DNA from: Ruminococcus flavefaciens MA2007
Lineage (GTDB): Bacteria > Bacillota > Clostridia > Oscillospirales > Ruminococcaceae
Reading direction: 5' to 3'
DNA length: 64,000 nt
Assembly (NCBI RefSeq): GCF_000621845.1
Contig: NZ_KK211355.1
Location: forward strand, 207,343-271,342
In this document: piece by piece, positions 8,253 through 16,540 of the stretch
Numbering within the stretch: position 1 is the stretch's first letter
Layout: every line of letters starts with the position of its first letter
Notes under the pieces: generated by a model
The model's input: the letters and a program-made list of their open reading frames with translations, nothing else
The model's database searches: none
Told to the model about the DNA's origin: nothing
Program-made: the position numbers and the translations under genes

Positions 8253-9857
8253 ATGATAACAGTAAGCAATGTGAGCGTGCAGTTCGGCGGCTCAACACTT
8301 TTCAAAAATGTAAACCTTAAATTCACAAACGGCAACTGCTACGGCGTTATCGGCGCCAACGGAGCAGGCAAGTCCACATTCCTCCGCGTGCTCTGCGGCG
8401 AGCTGGAGCCTGCTTCGGGCGAGGTCACTATGCCAAAGGAGGAGCGTCTCAGCGTTCTCAAGCAGGACCACTTCGCATATGACGAGTACACAGTTCTCGA
8501 CACCGTAATTATGGGTAATGCCCGTCTTTACGAGATAATGCAGGAAAAGGACGCTCTCTACGCAAAGGAGGACTTCTCCGAAGAGGACGGCGTCAAGGCT
8601 TCAGAGCTGGAGGGCGAGTTTGCGGAGCTCAACGGCTGGGAGGCAGAATCCGACGCTTCAAAGCTCATACAGGGACTCGGTCTTTCCGAGGATATCCTTT
8701 ATTCGCAGATGGCAGGTCTTTCGGGTAACGAAAAGGTAAAGGTGCTTCTTGCACAGGCTCTTTTCGGCAATCCCGATATCATACTCCTTGACGAGCCTAC
8801 CAACCACCTTGATATCGACGCGGTACGCTGGCTGGAGGAGTTCCTCTCCGAGTACTTCGGTACAGTCATCGTGGTATCCCATGACCGTCACTTCCTCAAT
8901 AACGTCTGCACCCACATCGTTGATATCGACTACAACAAGATAAAGATGTACGTGGGCAATTATGAGTTCTGGTACGAGTCCAGCCAGCTCATTCAGCGCA
9001 TGATAAAGCAGCAGAACAAGAAGAACGAGGAGAAAATAAAGGAATTAAAGGACTTCATCGCACGATTCTCCGCTAATAAATCAAAGTCCAATCAGGCGAC
9101 TTCACGCCGCAAGCTCATCGAGAAGCTCACCGTTGAGGAGCTTCCTGCATCAAGCAGAAGATATCCGTTCATCGGCTTCGATATGGACAGAGAGCTCGGC
9201 AAGGATATTTTGCAGGTAGAGGGACTTACCAAGACCGTTGACGGCGTAAAGCTGCTCAACAATGTAAGCTTCACTCTCGGCAGAACTGATAAGGTAGCTT
9301 TTGTGGGCGAGAGCGAGCAGGCTATCACCATGCTGTTCAAGATACTTATGGAGGAGGAGCAGCCTGACAGCGGCAGCTTCAAGTGGGGCGTTTCCGTCAC
9401 CACATCTTATATGCCAGTGGATAACTCGGAATACTTCAACGGCTGCGAGCTTTCCATACTCGACTGGATTCGTCAGTACTCCGTAAAGGACGAAACAGAG
9501 ACATATCTCCGCGGCTTCTTAGGACGTATGCTCTTCTCGGGCGACGACGTGTACAAGCCTGTAAATGTGCTTTCGGGAGGCGAAAAAGTGAGATGTATGT
9601 TCTCGCGCATGATGCTTTTCGGTTCTAACGTGTTGGTGCTTGACCGTCCTACGAACCACCTCGACCTTGAAAGCATTACCGCTGTAAACAACAGCCTTAT
9701 CAACTTCAAGGGCGTAGTGCTCCTTGCTTCTCACGACCACGAGATAATGCAGACCACTGCTAACCGCATAATCGAGATAACTCCCGACGGCTGCCTTGAC
9801 AGACAGGGAACATACGAGGAGTTCATCGACTTCAAGAAGGAGAACGGACTTTTATAA
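8253..9857 (+). CDS. ABC-F ATPase, YbiT/YkpA type
   Basis: A 534-residue soluble protein with two nucleotide-binding domains and no membrane segment, as in ABC-F translation factors acting at the ribosome. Domain 1 is intact: Walker A GANGAGKST at 34-42 and LLDEPTNHLD. The linker FSANKSKSNQATSRR is typical of the YbiT/YkpA branch rather than the antibiotic-resistance branches. Domain 2 keeps LSGGEK but its Walker A has lost the GK[ST] residues (GESEQAIT) and its Walker B reads LDRPTNHLD, with Arg where catalytic Glu should be. Only one site should hydrolyse ATP. AAAGGATC precedes the ATG. Confidence 0.88.
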   Translation: MITVSNVSVQFGGSTLFKNVNLKFTNGNCYGVIGANGAGKSTFLRVLCGELEPASGEVTMPKEERLSVLKQDHFAYDEYTVLDTVIMGNARLYEIMQEKDALYAKEDFSEEDGVKASELEGEFAELNGWEAESDASKLIQGLGLSEDILYSQMAGLSGNEKVKVLLAQALFGNPDIILLDEPTNHLDIDAVRWLEEFLSEYFGTVIVVSHDRHFLNNVCTHIVDIDYNKIKMYVGNYEFWYESSQLIQRMIKQQNKKNEEKIKELKDFIARFSANKSKSNQATSRRKLIEKLTVEELPASSRRYPFIGFDMDRELGKDILQVEGLTKTVDGVKLLNNVSFTLGRTDKVAFVGESEQAITMLFKILMEEEQPDSGSFKWGVSVTTSYMPVDNSEYFNGCELSILDWIRQYSVKDETETYLRGFLGRMLFSGDDVYKPVNVLSGGEKVRCMFSRMMLFGSNVLVLDRPTNHLDLESITAVNNSLINFKGVVLLASHDHEIMQTTANRIIEITPDGCLDRQGTYEEFIDFKKENGLL

Positions 9858-9877
9858 GCTGTTGGCTGAATTGAGAA

Positions 9878-9908
9878 TGCAGGGGCGAGATCCGCTCGCC
9901 CGTTTGCA
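9878..9908. repeat. Rim-type palindrome, copy 3
   Basis: AGGGGCGAG-ATCCG-CTCGCCC with outer TGCA/TGCA. It is followed by a second partial unit ending AGCCCCTACA at 9950. Confidence 0.65.
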
Positions 9909-10097
9909 TGGTTTGCCTTTGGTGGACTGTCGGGGACGCCAGCCCCTACAGATAAAAAATCCCGAAAGAATAACCATAATACTCATATAAGTTTTATAAT
10001 TATTATTGCGAGAACCCCTTTTGAAAAAGGCTTTTCTCTTATCATTTTCAAGACCGTTATTTCATTTTTTCTATAATAGAGCCCCCAAAAATAACTT

Positions 10098-10130
10098 GCC
10101 CCTCTTTAAAAACTACAGAGGGGCTCTTTT
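10098..10130. terminator. Terminator-like hairpin within the 303-bp element
   Basis: GCCCCTCT/AGAGGGGC with an 11-nt loop then TCTTTT. Part of a larger stem including CTATAATAGAG/CTCTTTTATAG. Confidence 0.6.
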
Positions 10131-10166
10131 ATAGAAAAAACCAGATAAAAGTCTTTGGAAAGGGGT

Positions 10167-10203
10167 ATGGGGGAGAACCTTTCCTCAGAAAGGTTTCCCC
10201 CAT
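10167..10203. repeat. Dyad ATGGGGGA...TCCCCCAT
   Basis: Near-perfect 37-bp palindrome: ATGGGGGAGAACCTTTC and its complement around CTCA. No T-run follows on either strand. Confidence 0.65.
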
Positions 10204-10259
10204 AATTAACTATAAGCTTCTATACAAGTGTTGCGGTTATTCTTTCGGGATTTTTTCGC

Positions 10260-10982
10260 TTATTCAAAGGGTACAAGCTCTGTTACGCATTTTTCTCGCC
10301 ACTGAGCGTACAGCTCGGAGCCCTGCACAAGCTTCACAGCTTCTTCGGCAGCGTTGTCCTGAACTTTGCTCTCATAGCTCTGTGTATAGGCGTAAACGCG
10401 GTATGGAGCGTTATTGACGATAAGGTCGATAAAGCTGTACTCTGTCTCCAATTCGGCAGGAGCAGCTTCGTCGGGAGAAGCAACGCTGACATTGCAGGCG
10501 CTGACGGGATCGGCTTCTGAAACAAGAGAAACAAGCTTTTGTGTGTCCTCGCTGCTGAGGTCTCCCAGCTTGCTGTAGTCACCGAAAAGCATGAAGTCAT
10601 CGTCTGTTGTCTCGGTGAGAACAGAAGCCAGCCAGCGGTCGTCGTCAAGCTGATAATTCTCGGTGTACTCCTCTTCACTTGTCCAAAGTCTGTTGAAGCG
10701 GTCGATAGTGCCCTCATTGTGCATATAAAAGCCGCACCAGACAGCTCCGTCTGATTGAACTATAAGATCGGATTTAGTGTAGGAATTGGTGTTGTATAGT
10801 CTTTCACGATAAATGATACGGCTTTCGGCGGAGCTTGTTTCGGCGCTGCTTCTTGAAGTGGTCAGTTCTGCGGGTTGGGGCAAAGGCGGAATGGCAGACC
10901 GTGTATCGGCACTGCTTGTCTTTCCCGAACCGCAGCCTGCCAGTAGTATCGCTGATAAAGCGGCGGCTGTAAGTCGTTTCAT
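10260..10982 (-). CDS. Lipoprotein of unknown function
   Basis: A 240-residue protein with a clear lipoprotein signal: basic start, hydrophobic stretch and lipobox LLAGC with the lipidated Cys at 17, so it should be anchored outside the cell membrane. A Ser/Thr-rich spacer (18-60) precedes a folded region with many acidic and Tyr/Trp residues. I recognise no domain. It starts 11 bp after the sirtuin gene on the same strand and may be read with it. The 3' end abuts the 303-bp repeat. Confidence 0.75.
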   Translation of the reverse strand: MKRLTAAALSAILLAGCGSGKTSSADTRSAIPPLPQPAELTTSRSSAETSSAESRIIYRERLYNTNSYTKSDLIVQSDGAVWCGFYMHNEGTIDRFNRLWTSEEEYTENYQLDDDRWLASVLTETTDDDFMLFGDYSKLGDLSSEDTQKLVSLVSEADPVSACNVSVASPDEAAPAELETEYSFIDLIVNNAPYRVYAYTQSYESKVQDNAAEEAVKLVQGSELYAQWREKCVTELVPFE

Positions 10983-10993
10983 GGGATATCCTC

Positions 10994-11707
10994 CTAAATA
11001 CGGGAGAAAACTTCTCCTATTCTGTCGCAGATGAGCAGGTCTGCATTACTGTCCATCTGTGTGGGAGCCATATTGATTATGACGAGGTTCTTTCCTCGGA
11101 AGTATCGGATAAGTCCTGCGGCAGGGTATACGTTCAGCGAAGTTCCGCCGATAATAAGGGTATCGGCATTGCTGATAGCACGGACTGCACCGTTTACAGT
11201 ATCGTCGTCGAGAGACTCCTCATATAGCACTACGTCGGGCTTTACAACGCCGCCGCATTCGCATTTGGGGACTCCCTCGGAGTTTATGATATAGTGAACG
11301 TCGTGGAATTTGCCGCATTTTGTGCAGTAATTGCGCAGGACGCTGCCGTGGAGCTCATATACCTGCTTGCTGCCTGCTGCCTGATGAAGTCCGTCGATGT
11401 TCTGGGTAACGACAGCGGTGAGCTTGCCCTGCTTTTCCAGCTCTGCAAGCTTGATATGGGCAGCATTTGGCTTTGCGTCGAGACAGAGCATTTTTGCCCT
11501 GTAGAAGCGGTAGAACTCCTCGGTCTTTTTCATGAAGAATGTGTGGCTGAGGATAGTCTCGGGCGGATAGTCCCACTGCTGACTGTAGAGACCGTCAACG
11601 CTTCGGAAGTCGGGTATGCCGCTTTCCGTGGAGACTCCTGCGCCGCCGAAAAATACTATATTATTGGACTCGCTGACTATCTCGGCGAGTTTTTCTATAT
11701 TGTCCAT
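10994..11707 (-). CDS. cobB: NAD-dependent protein deacylase (sirtuin)
   Basis: A 237-residue Sir2 protein that removes acyl groups from lysines using NAD. NAD-binding GAGVSTESGIPDFR is at 22-35, TQNIDGLH at 101-108 and catalytic His at 120. The zinc site is Cys128, Cys131, Cys149 and Cys151. Length is typical of bacterial sirtuins. The GGGGGA ribosome site lies across the stop of yjbQ, 3 bp upstream, so translation is probably coupled. The exact acyl specificity is unknown; the symbol is by family. Confidence 0.92.
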   Translation of the reverse strand: MDNIEKLAEIVSESNNIVFFGGAGVSTESGIPDFRSVDGLYSQQWDYPPETILSHTFFMKKTEEFYRFYRAKMLCLDAKPNAAHIKLAELEKQGKLTAVVTQNIDGLHQAAGSKQVYELHGSVLRNYCTKCGKFHDVHYIINSEGVPKCECGGVVKPDVVLYEESLDDDTVNGAVRAISNADTLIIGGTSLNVYPAAGLIRYFRGKNLVIINMAPTQMDSNADLLICDRIGEVFSRI

Positions 11708-11710
11708 AGC

Positions 11711-12106
11711 TTAGTCCCCCATGACCTTTACGAAGAATTTGCGTGTTCTCGGACCGTCAAACTCGCAGAAGTAGATATCCTGCCATGTGCCGAGGAGAAG
11801 CTTTCCGCCTGTGATGATGACAGTCTCGCTTGCGCCTATGGCAGAGGACTTGATATGTGCGTCGGAGTTGCCCTCGACGTGCTTGAATGACTGTAGATCG
11901 GGAAAGAACTTGTCCATACCCTTGATGAAATCGGTCTGAACGTCGGGATCTGCGTTTTCGTTAGTGGTGATAGCGGCAGTGGTGTGAGGGCAGTAGATAA
12001 TGCAGATACCCTCAAGAACGCCGCTTTCCTTAACGGCTTCTGTTACCTCGCGTGTGATATCGACAAGCCCCTCAGCAGGGGTGCTTAGTTTAAAGTTGAA
12101 AAGCAT
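11711..12106 (-). CDS. yjbQ: YjbQ/UPF0047 family protein
   Basis: A 131-residue protein of the YjbQ family, with the conserved block CPHTTAAITTNENADPDV near 50-68 and a His-rich pattern including the HVEGNSDAHIKSS region. E. coli YjbQ has weak thiamine-phosphate synthase activity; the true role is unclear. It is the first gene of a pair with the sirtuin. AAAGGAG stands before the ATG. Confidence 0.87.
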   Translation of the reverse strand: MLFNFKLSTPAEGLVDITREVTEAVKESGVLEGICIIYCPHTTAAITTNENADPDVQTDFIKGMDKFFPDLQSFKHVEGNSDAHIKSSAIGASETVIITGGKLLLGTWQDIYFCEFDGPRTRKFFVKVMGD

Positions 12107-12151
12107 ATTATGACTCCTTTCGGTTGCTCATTTTGCTACGCAAAACAGAGC

Positions 12152-12180
12152 TGAGTGATTAGTAATTAGTGATTAGTTGC
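12152..12180. repeat. Heptamer array, GTGATTA type
   Basis: Units GTGATTA, GTAATTA, GTGATTA, GTTGCAA. It lies upstream of yjbQ, about 30 bp from a composite repeat. Confidence 0.55.
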
Positions 12181-12210
12181 AAATAGCGCAGTTAACATTC
12201 GTCGAGCCTA

Positions 12211-12413
12211 CGAACGGGATTCCAAAGGGACGTGTTCCTTTGGCGGAGTCCAGAGGCAGAGCCTCTGGCAGGGTTCGGGGCAGAGCCCCGAGATACGAAG
12301 GCGCCTCGCAAAGGGTGAATCTGAAAACAGTCCAGTGGACTGTTTTCAGAGAGGGAACGCCTTGCAAGAGAAGGCGTTCCCTAATGGGCTGTCGAGGACG
12401 CCAGCCCCTACAA
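12211..12413 (+). repeat. Composite hairpin repeat, copy 2
   Basis: It shares the CCAAAGGGA/TTCCTTTGG, AGGCAGAGCCTCT, AGTCCAGTGGACT-centred and AACGCCTTGC/AAGGCGTTCC modules with copy 1, but lacks the CTCCCCA/TGGGGAG and TGTCGC modules. It ends AGCCCCTACA next to the nth stop. With yjbQ divergent, it fills the 310-bp gap between the two genes. Confidence 0.8.
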
Positions 12414-12418
12414 AAGTA

Positions 12419-13054
12419 TCATGATTTATCAGCGTAATATTTACAGAAATAATTCAGCGGACATTCCTCGCACCGCGGTTTTCGTGCGCTGCATATATCC
12501 CGTCCGAACTCCACTGTTCTGTGGCAGAAATCCGAGGACACCTCGGGCGGTATGAGCTTCACAAGGTCTTTTTCCACCTTGGCAGGCTCTTTGTTTTTCG
12601 TAAGTCCCAATCTCCCTGTAATGCGTATGCAGTGTGTATCTGTGACCATGGCAGGCTTCCCGAAAACGTCCCCAAGCATAAGGTTTGCGGTCTTTCTGCC
12701 GATACCCGACAGCGTGAGAAGCTCCTCCATAGTGCCGGGTACCTCGCCGCCGAAGTCGTTGATAAGCTGATTCGCCATTTCTTTCAGGCTCTTTGCTTTG
12801 TTATGGTAAAAGCCGCAGGGCTTTACGTCTTGTTCGAGCTCCGCTATATCGGCATTTGCGAAGGCTTCAAGAGACGGATATTTCTTGAAAAGCGTCTCTG
12901 TGACTATATTTACACGGGCGTCGGTGCACTGAGCGGCAAGCCGCGCCGCGAACATCAGCTCATAGGGCTTTGTGTAGTTCAGCGTGCAGGCGGCGTCGGG
13001 ATAGAGCTTTTCCAGCTCCTCTACAGCCAGTTTTGCTATTTCTTTCTTCGTCAT
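12419..13054 (-). CDS. nth: Endonuclease III, DNA repair glycosylase
   Basis: A 211-residue base-excision enzyme that removes oxidised pyrimidines and nicks the abasic site. The helix-hairpin-helix LSGIGRKTAN carries catalytic Lys121, and Asp139 lies in VTDTHC. The C-terminal Cys-x6-Cys-x2-Cys-x5-Cys (CSARKPRCEECPLNYFC) holds the 4Fe-4S cluster. Size is normal. Its start overlaps the stop of the upstream membrane protein gene by 4 nt (ATGA), so the two are co-translated. Confidence 0.95.
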   Translation of the reverse strand: MTKKEIAKLAVEELEKLYPDAACTLNYTKPYELMFAARLAAQCTDARVNIVTETLFKKYPSLEAFANADIAELEQDVKPCGFYHNKAKSLKEMANQLINDFGGEVPGTMEELLTLSGIGRKTANLMLGDVFGKPAMVTDTHCIRITGRLGLTKNKEPAKVEKDLVKLIPPEVSSDFCHRTVEFGRDICSARKPRCEECPLNYFCKYYADKS

Positions 13055-13410
13055 TTAGCGGACTCCTTCAGCTTTTTCTGCTTTTCGAGTATGCTGTCGT
13101 ATACCTTGTACATCTTCTGCACCGTATTTTCGAGGAAATAGTAGTGCTTGATGTAGAACATCAGCAGTACGAGAACTATTGTCACGAGGGAGAGAACTGC
13201 AAGATTCACCTTGAATATCAGCACCGCGAAGAATACTATCAGAATGAATGCGAAGAGCATAGTTACCAGAAAATGGACGATACGCTCATGCTGCATAAAG
13301 GCTATCTTGTCCTTGTGCTCAGCCATTATCTCGTCCAGTTCCTCGGAGCTTTGGCACTTTTCAAGGCGCTCCTGAATGTATTTCATATAATTTGTAAGAT
13401 ATTCGGTCAT
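13051..13410 (-). CDS. Two-helix membrane protein, unknown
   Basis: A 119-residue protein with an acidic N-terminal helix (1-40), two adjacent transmembrane helices (about 44-66 and 68-88) and a basic coiled C-terminus. No family recognised. It is the first gene of a two-gene unit with nth. Function unknown; the coupling to nth may be incidental. Confidence 0.75.
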   Translation of the reverse strand: MTEYLTNYMKYIQERLEKCQSSEELDEIMAEHKDKIAFMQHERIVHFLVTMLFAFILIVFFAVLIFKVNLAVLSLVTIVLVLLMFYIKHYYFLENTVQKMYKVYDSILEKQKKLKESAK

Positions 13411-13643
13411 TTTCTCACTCTCCTCATAGACAATGTTAATGAAACTCCACTAAAATTATACACCTTTTTAGCAAAAATGTCAACAGAATTGAAAGAAACG
13501 GCGAGAAAAAATCCTCTTATTTAACTAAAGTATGTTTTAAGTATTATTTAAGTTAAATTTGAGCTATCATACAAATAAAAATAACTCTGATTGTGCGGAT
13601 ATACGAAAATTTTTACGGGTATTTAAACATTTTTCTGCAATTA

Positions 13644-13671
13644 TTGATTTTTACTGAAATAATGATATAAT
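13644..13671 (+). promoter_or_regulatory. Promoter of the GH26 gene
   Basis: TTGATT (13644-13649), 16-bp spacer, TATAAT (13666-13671). The whole 13411-13710 gap is strongly AT-rich and otherwise featureless. Confidence 0.65.
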
Positions 13672-13710
13672 TAAGTTGCAAAACTATATCTAAACAGGAG
13701 GATATTAAAC

Positions 13711-15951
13711 ATGGGAACAAAAATTTTCAAGAAGGCAGGCTCGGCTGTGATGTCGGCAGCATTGCTGCTGAATACAGCTCTTTACAGCACCGCAGCAGTA
13801 ACTGCGGCTGACGAGCCTATAAAGTTTGAGTTCGAGAACGCTGAGATAACAGGTACTATCTCGGTTGAAAAGGATTCAAACGCAAGCGGCGGCTCTGTCC
13901 TCAAAATGACCGAGGACGGCACTATCACAGTGAAGCTCACTGTTGAGGAGGGCGGTCCATATAAGCTCACATTCTACGCTTTTGGCATAGGTACTGACAA
14001 GCAGCAGAATCTCAGCGTAAACGGCTCCTCACAGGGCGCTATAGGCATACCGCAGGGTACTGAGTATCAGCCTGTGGAGCTCACGGCTATCCCTCTCAAA
14101 GCAGGCGAGAACACTATCGTTATCGAGAAATCATGGGGCTGGTCACAGTTCGACTACCTCACAGCTGAGCCTATGTCAGGCGCCAAGATAGAAGCTAAGC
14201 AGACTACTCCCTGCGACCAGCTTGCAACAGTTGAGACACAGAGCCTCATGGCTTATCTCGCAGACAATTACGGCAAGCATATAATCTCAGGTCAGCAGGA
14301 GATATACAGCGGCGGTCCTCACGGCCTTGAGACCGAGTTCGAGTACCTCAAGGACACCACAGGTCACTATCCTGCTATCCGCGGCTTTGACTACGGCAAC
14401 TTCTGCTGTCCTCTCTACGGCAGTGACGACGGCTCAACAGACCGCGTTATCGACTGGGTAAAGAACAAGGGCGGTATCGCTACTGCTTCATATCACCTCA
14501 ATGTGCCGAAGGACTTCGCAAGCTACACCATAGGCACAAAAATGGACTGGGCACAGTCTACCTATACAGCTAAGGACACTGATTTTTCACCCTCAAAGGC
14601 TGCTACGGCAGGCACAAAGGAGAATGAATACTACCTCTCAACACTGAAAACTCTCGCTAAGGAGTTCAACAAGCTTGAAGCTGAGGGAATCCCCGTTATC
14701 TGGAGGCCTCTCCACGAAGCCGAGGGCGGCGGCGGTGAGAACGGCTCATGGTTCTGGTGGGGCAGAGAAGGCTCGGCAGCCTATAAGAAGCTCTGGCAGT
14801 ACACCTACAATACTCTCACAAATGACCTTAACTGCCACAACCTTATCTGGGAGTGGAACAGCTATAACTTCGCAACATCAAAGGACTGGTACCCCGGCGA
14901 CAACTATGTTGACATCATCGGCTACGATAAGTACAGCTGCACAGACTGGTCAACAGGAAGCGCAAGGTACTACCACAACGACAGCCCGTTCTCCTCTACA
15001 TTCTACGGCATCATGGAGAAGTACGACAGCGCAAAGATGATATCCCTTGCCGAGAACGACAGCTTTTCAACTCCCGATAAGCTTCAGGAGGAAAAGGCTG
15101 GCTGGCTCTACTTCTGTACATGGTATGACGGCGGTTCGGATACAACGAACTTCCTGTCCAACCCAACATTCAATACCAAGGAAGACACTATCGCAATGTA
15201 TCAGAGCGAGTACTGCATAACTCTTGACGAGCTCCCAAAGGATCTCTACAAGAAGAACGGCGTAACTCCTCCCAATCCGTCAAAGACAACAACTTCCACG
15301 ACCACAGCGACTACTACAGCAGATCCCAATGCGACAACAACTACAACTGCTTATAAGTTCGCTATCCAGAAGAAGACCGTTACTATCCCCGAAAAGCCTG
15401 CACTTGCAGTCGGAAAGCAGATGAATATCACTATCACAGGCGCACCTAACGCTTCTATCGGCGGTGCTATCGGCTTCGGCACAACTGCCGACGACTGGCA
15501 GAACATCGAGTGGAAGGGCAATGCCGACAAGGACGGCAAGCTCACAGTATACGTTGATCTCAAGGAAATGCCCGATACCTTCAAGACCTGCGAGGTTCAG
15601 GTATGGTGGTCAAACGTATGGAACGCGGCTACTGAAAAGGCTATCGACCAGCCTTACACTATCGACAGCTGCGAGGTCAAGTACTTAATGGGCGGAGCAC
15701 TTGAAGCCGTATGGGGTGACGCTAACTGCGATAATATAGTAGATATGAGCGACGTTGTACTCATAATGCAGGCTCTTGCAAATCCGAACAAGTACGGACT
15801 TGAGGGCACAGAAAAGTCCCATATCACGGAAATAGGCTGGAATTGGGCTGACGTTGATCTGTCCAGCAAGGGCGTAACAGCAAATGACGCACTCAGAATA
15901 CAGGAATATCTCCTTAAAAAGATAGATACACTTGTTCCGAATGCAAAGTAA
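13711..15951 (+). CDS. Secreted GH26 beta-mannanase with dockerin
   Basis: A 746-residue exported enzyme. A signal peptide (1 to about 33) is followed by a CBM35-like beta-sandwich (about 36-155). A GH26 catalytic domain (about 170-505) has acid/base Glu336 in WRPLHE and probable nucleophile Glu448 in SLAEND. After a Thr-rich linker (about 522-547) come a beta-rich module that may bind carbohydrate (550-660) and a two-repeat dockerin (669-740, GDANCD...NDALRIQ). The dockerin should plug it into a cellulosome scaffold. Substrate is probably beta-mannan. AGGAGG precedes the ATG; the gene is monocistronic. Confidence 0.93.
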   Translation: MGTKIFKKAGSAVMSAALLLNTALYSTAAVTAADEPIKFEFENAEITGTISVEKDSNASGGSVLKMTEDGTITVKLTVEEGGPYKLTFYAFGIGTDKQQNLSVNGSSQGAIGIPQGTEYQPVELTAIPLKAGENTIVIEKSWGWSQFDYLTAEPMSGAKIEAKQTTPCDQLATVETQSLMAYLADNYGKHIISGQQEIYSGGPHGLETEFEYLKDTTGHYPAIRGFDYGNFCCPLYGSDDGSTDRVIDWVKNKGGIATASYHLNVPKDFASYTIGTKMDWAQSTYTAKDTDFSPSKAATAGTKENEYYLSTLKTLAKEFNKLEAEGIPVIWRPLHEAEGGGGENGSWFWWGREGSAAYKKLWQYTYNTLTNDLNCHNLIWEWNSYNFATSKDWYPGDNYVDIIGYDKYSCTDWSTGSARYYHNDSPFSSTFYGIMEKYDSAKMISLAENDSFSTPDKLQEEKAGWLYFCTWYDGGSDTTNFLSNPTFNTKEDTIAMYQSEYCITLDELPKDLYKKNGVTPPNPSKTTTSTTTATTTADPNATTTTTAYKFAIQKKTVTIPEKPALAVGKQMNITITGAPNASIGGAIGFGTTADDWQNIEWKGNADKDGKLTVYVDLKEMPDTFKTCEVQVWWSNVWNAATEKAIDQPYTIDSCEVKYLMGGALEAVWGDANCDNIVDMSDVVLIMQALANPNKYGLEGTEKSHITEIGWNWADVDLSSKGVTANDALRIQEYLLKKIDTLVPNAK

Positions 15952-15979
15952 AACATAACGAAAAAAGCTGCACATTAGC

Positions 15980-16011
15980 GAGGGCGTGATAAAAAAATTT
16001 ATCACGCCCTC
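15980..16011 (+). terminator. Hairpin after the GH26 gene
   Basis: GAGGGCGTGATAAA/TTTATCACGCCCTC, a 14-bp perfect stem with a 4-nt loop. The following T-run is poor. Confidence 0.65.
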
Positions 16012-16015
16012 TAAA

Positions 16016-16146
16016 ATAATAAAGAAGAAAGAATAATGAATAAAGAATAATGGTGGTATCGCCTTTGGCGATATTTTATTATTATATCCGTGAAACGGAT
16101 ACCTTATTTTTTATTTATTATTTATTCTCTATTCTTTATTCTTTTA
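16016..16146. repeat. Inverted heptamer element, AAGAATA type
   Basis: Left arm of units AAGAAGA, AAGAATA, ATGAATA, AAGAATA; core beginning ATGGTG with palindromes TATCGCC/GGCGATA and ATCCG/CGGAT; right arm of about six 7-bp units of TTATTTA/TTCTTTA type. The layout matches 8096-8203 although the heptamer is different. Confidence 0.75.
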
Positions 16147-16147
16147 G

Positions 16148-16188
16148 AAAAAGCCGTAAAGAAGCTAAAACTTCTTTACGGCTTTTTT
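16148..16188. terminator. Bidirectional terminator
   Basis: AAAAAGCCGTAAAGAAG/CTTCTTTACGGCTTTTT around CTAAAA: 17 bp, with T-runs on both strands. Confidence 0.85.
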
Positions 16189-16244
16189 GCTTTATGTGCA
16201 GCTTTTTTATGTGCAAATGCATGGGCGGATAAAATATCAGCCAA

Positions 16245-16468
16245 TTAGGGGACGCCCTCACTTGCAGGGCGCCCCCTCTCGAAAAACAATTCACTGGATT
16301 GTTTTTCGATTCACCCCTTGCGACATCTCCCCACACTGTGGGGAGTCACCCCACCAGAGGCGCTGCCTCTGACCTTACCGGTACGTCCCCTCTGTCCTAC
16401 GGACATCTCCCCATCTTATGGGGAGTCACTCTGCCAAAGGAACACAGTCCCTTTGGAATCCCGTTCAT
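16245..16468 (-). repeat. Composite hairpin repeat, copy 3 (inverted)
   Basis: Read on the minus strand it starts GAACGGGATTCCAAAGGG and carries two separate CTCCCC-N-GGGGAG modules, ACGTACCGGTAAGG, AGAGGCAGCGCCTCT, the CCAGTG-centred stem and the GGGCGCCC/AGGGCGTCC stem. Closest to copy 4. Confidence 0.8.
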
Positions 16469-16516
16469 ATTGTCAGGCAGTAATTACAACATTGAAAATA
16501 CTGTTTTCTAATGGCT

Positions 16517-16540
16517 TAATTCTAAGTTCTTAGCTCTAAT
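16517..16540. repeat. Short heptamer array, GAGCTAA type (inverted)
   Basis: On the minus strand the units are GAGCTAA, GAACTTA, GAATTAA. It abuts the stop of the cytidylate-kinase-like gene. Confidence 0.45.

Larger units (their letters stand above)
9954..10256. mobile_element. 303-bp MITE-like element
   Basis: The first 22 bp (9954-9975) and last 22 bp (10235-10256) are perfect inverted copies, beginning with six A and CCCGAAAG; weaker complementarity runs on for about 25 bp. Inside are nested palindromes at 10057-10140 and 10167-10203. There is no coding capacity. It is consistent with a non-autonomous element wedged between two gene ends; no clear target duplication was found. Confidence 0.6.
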
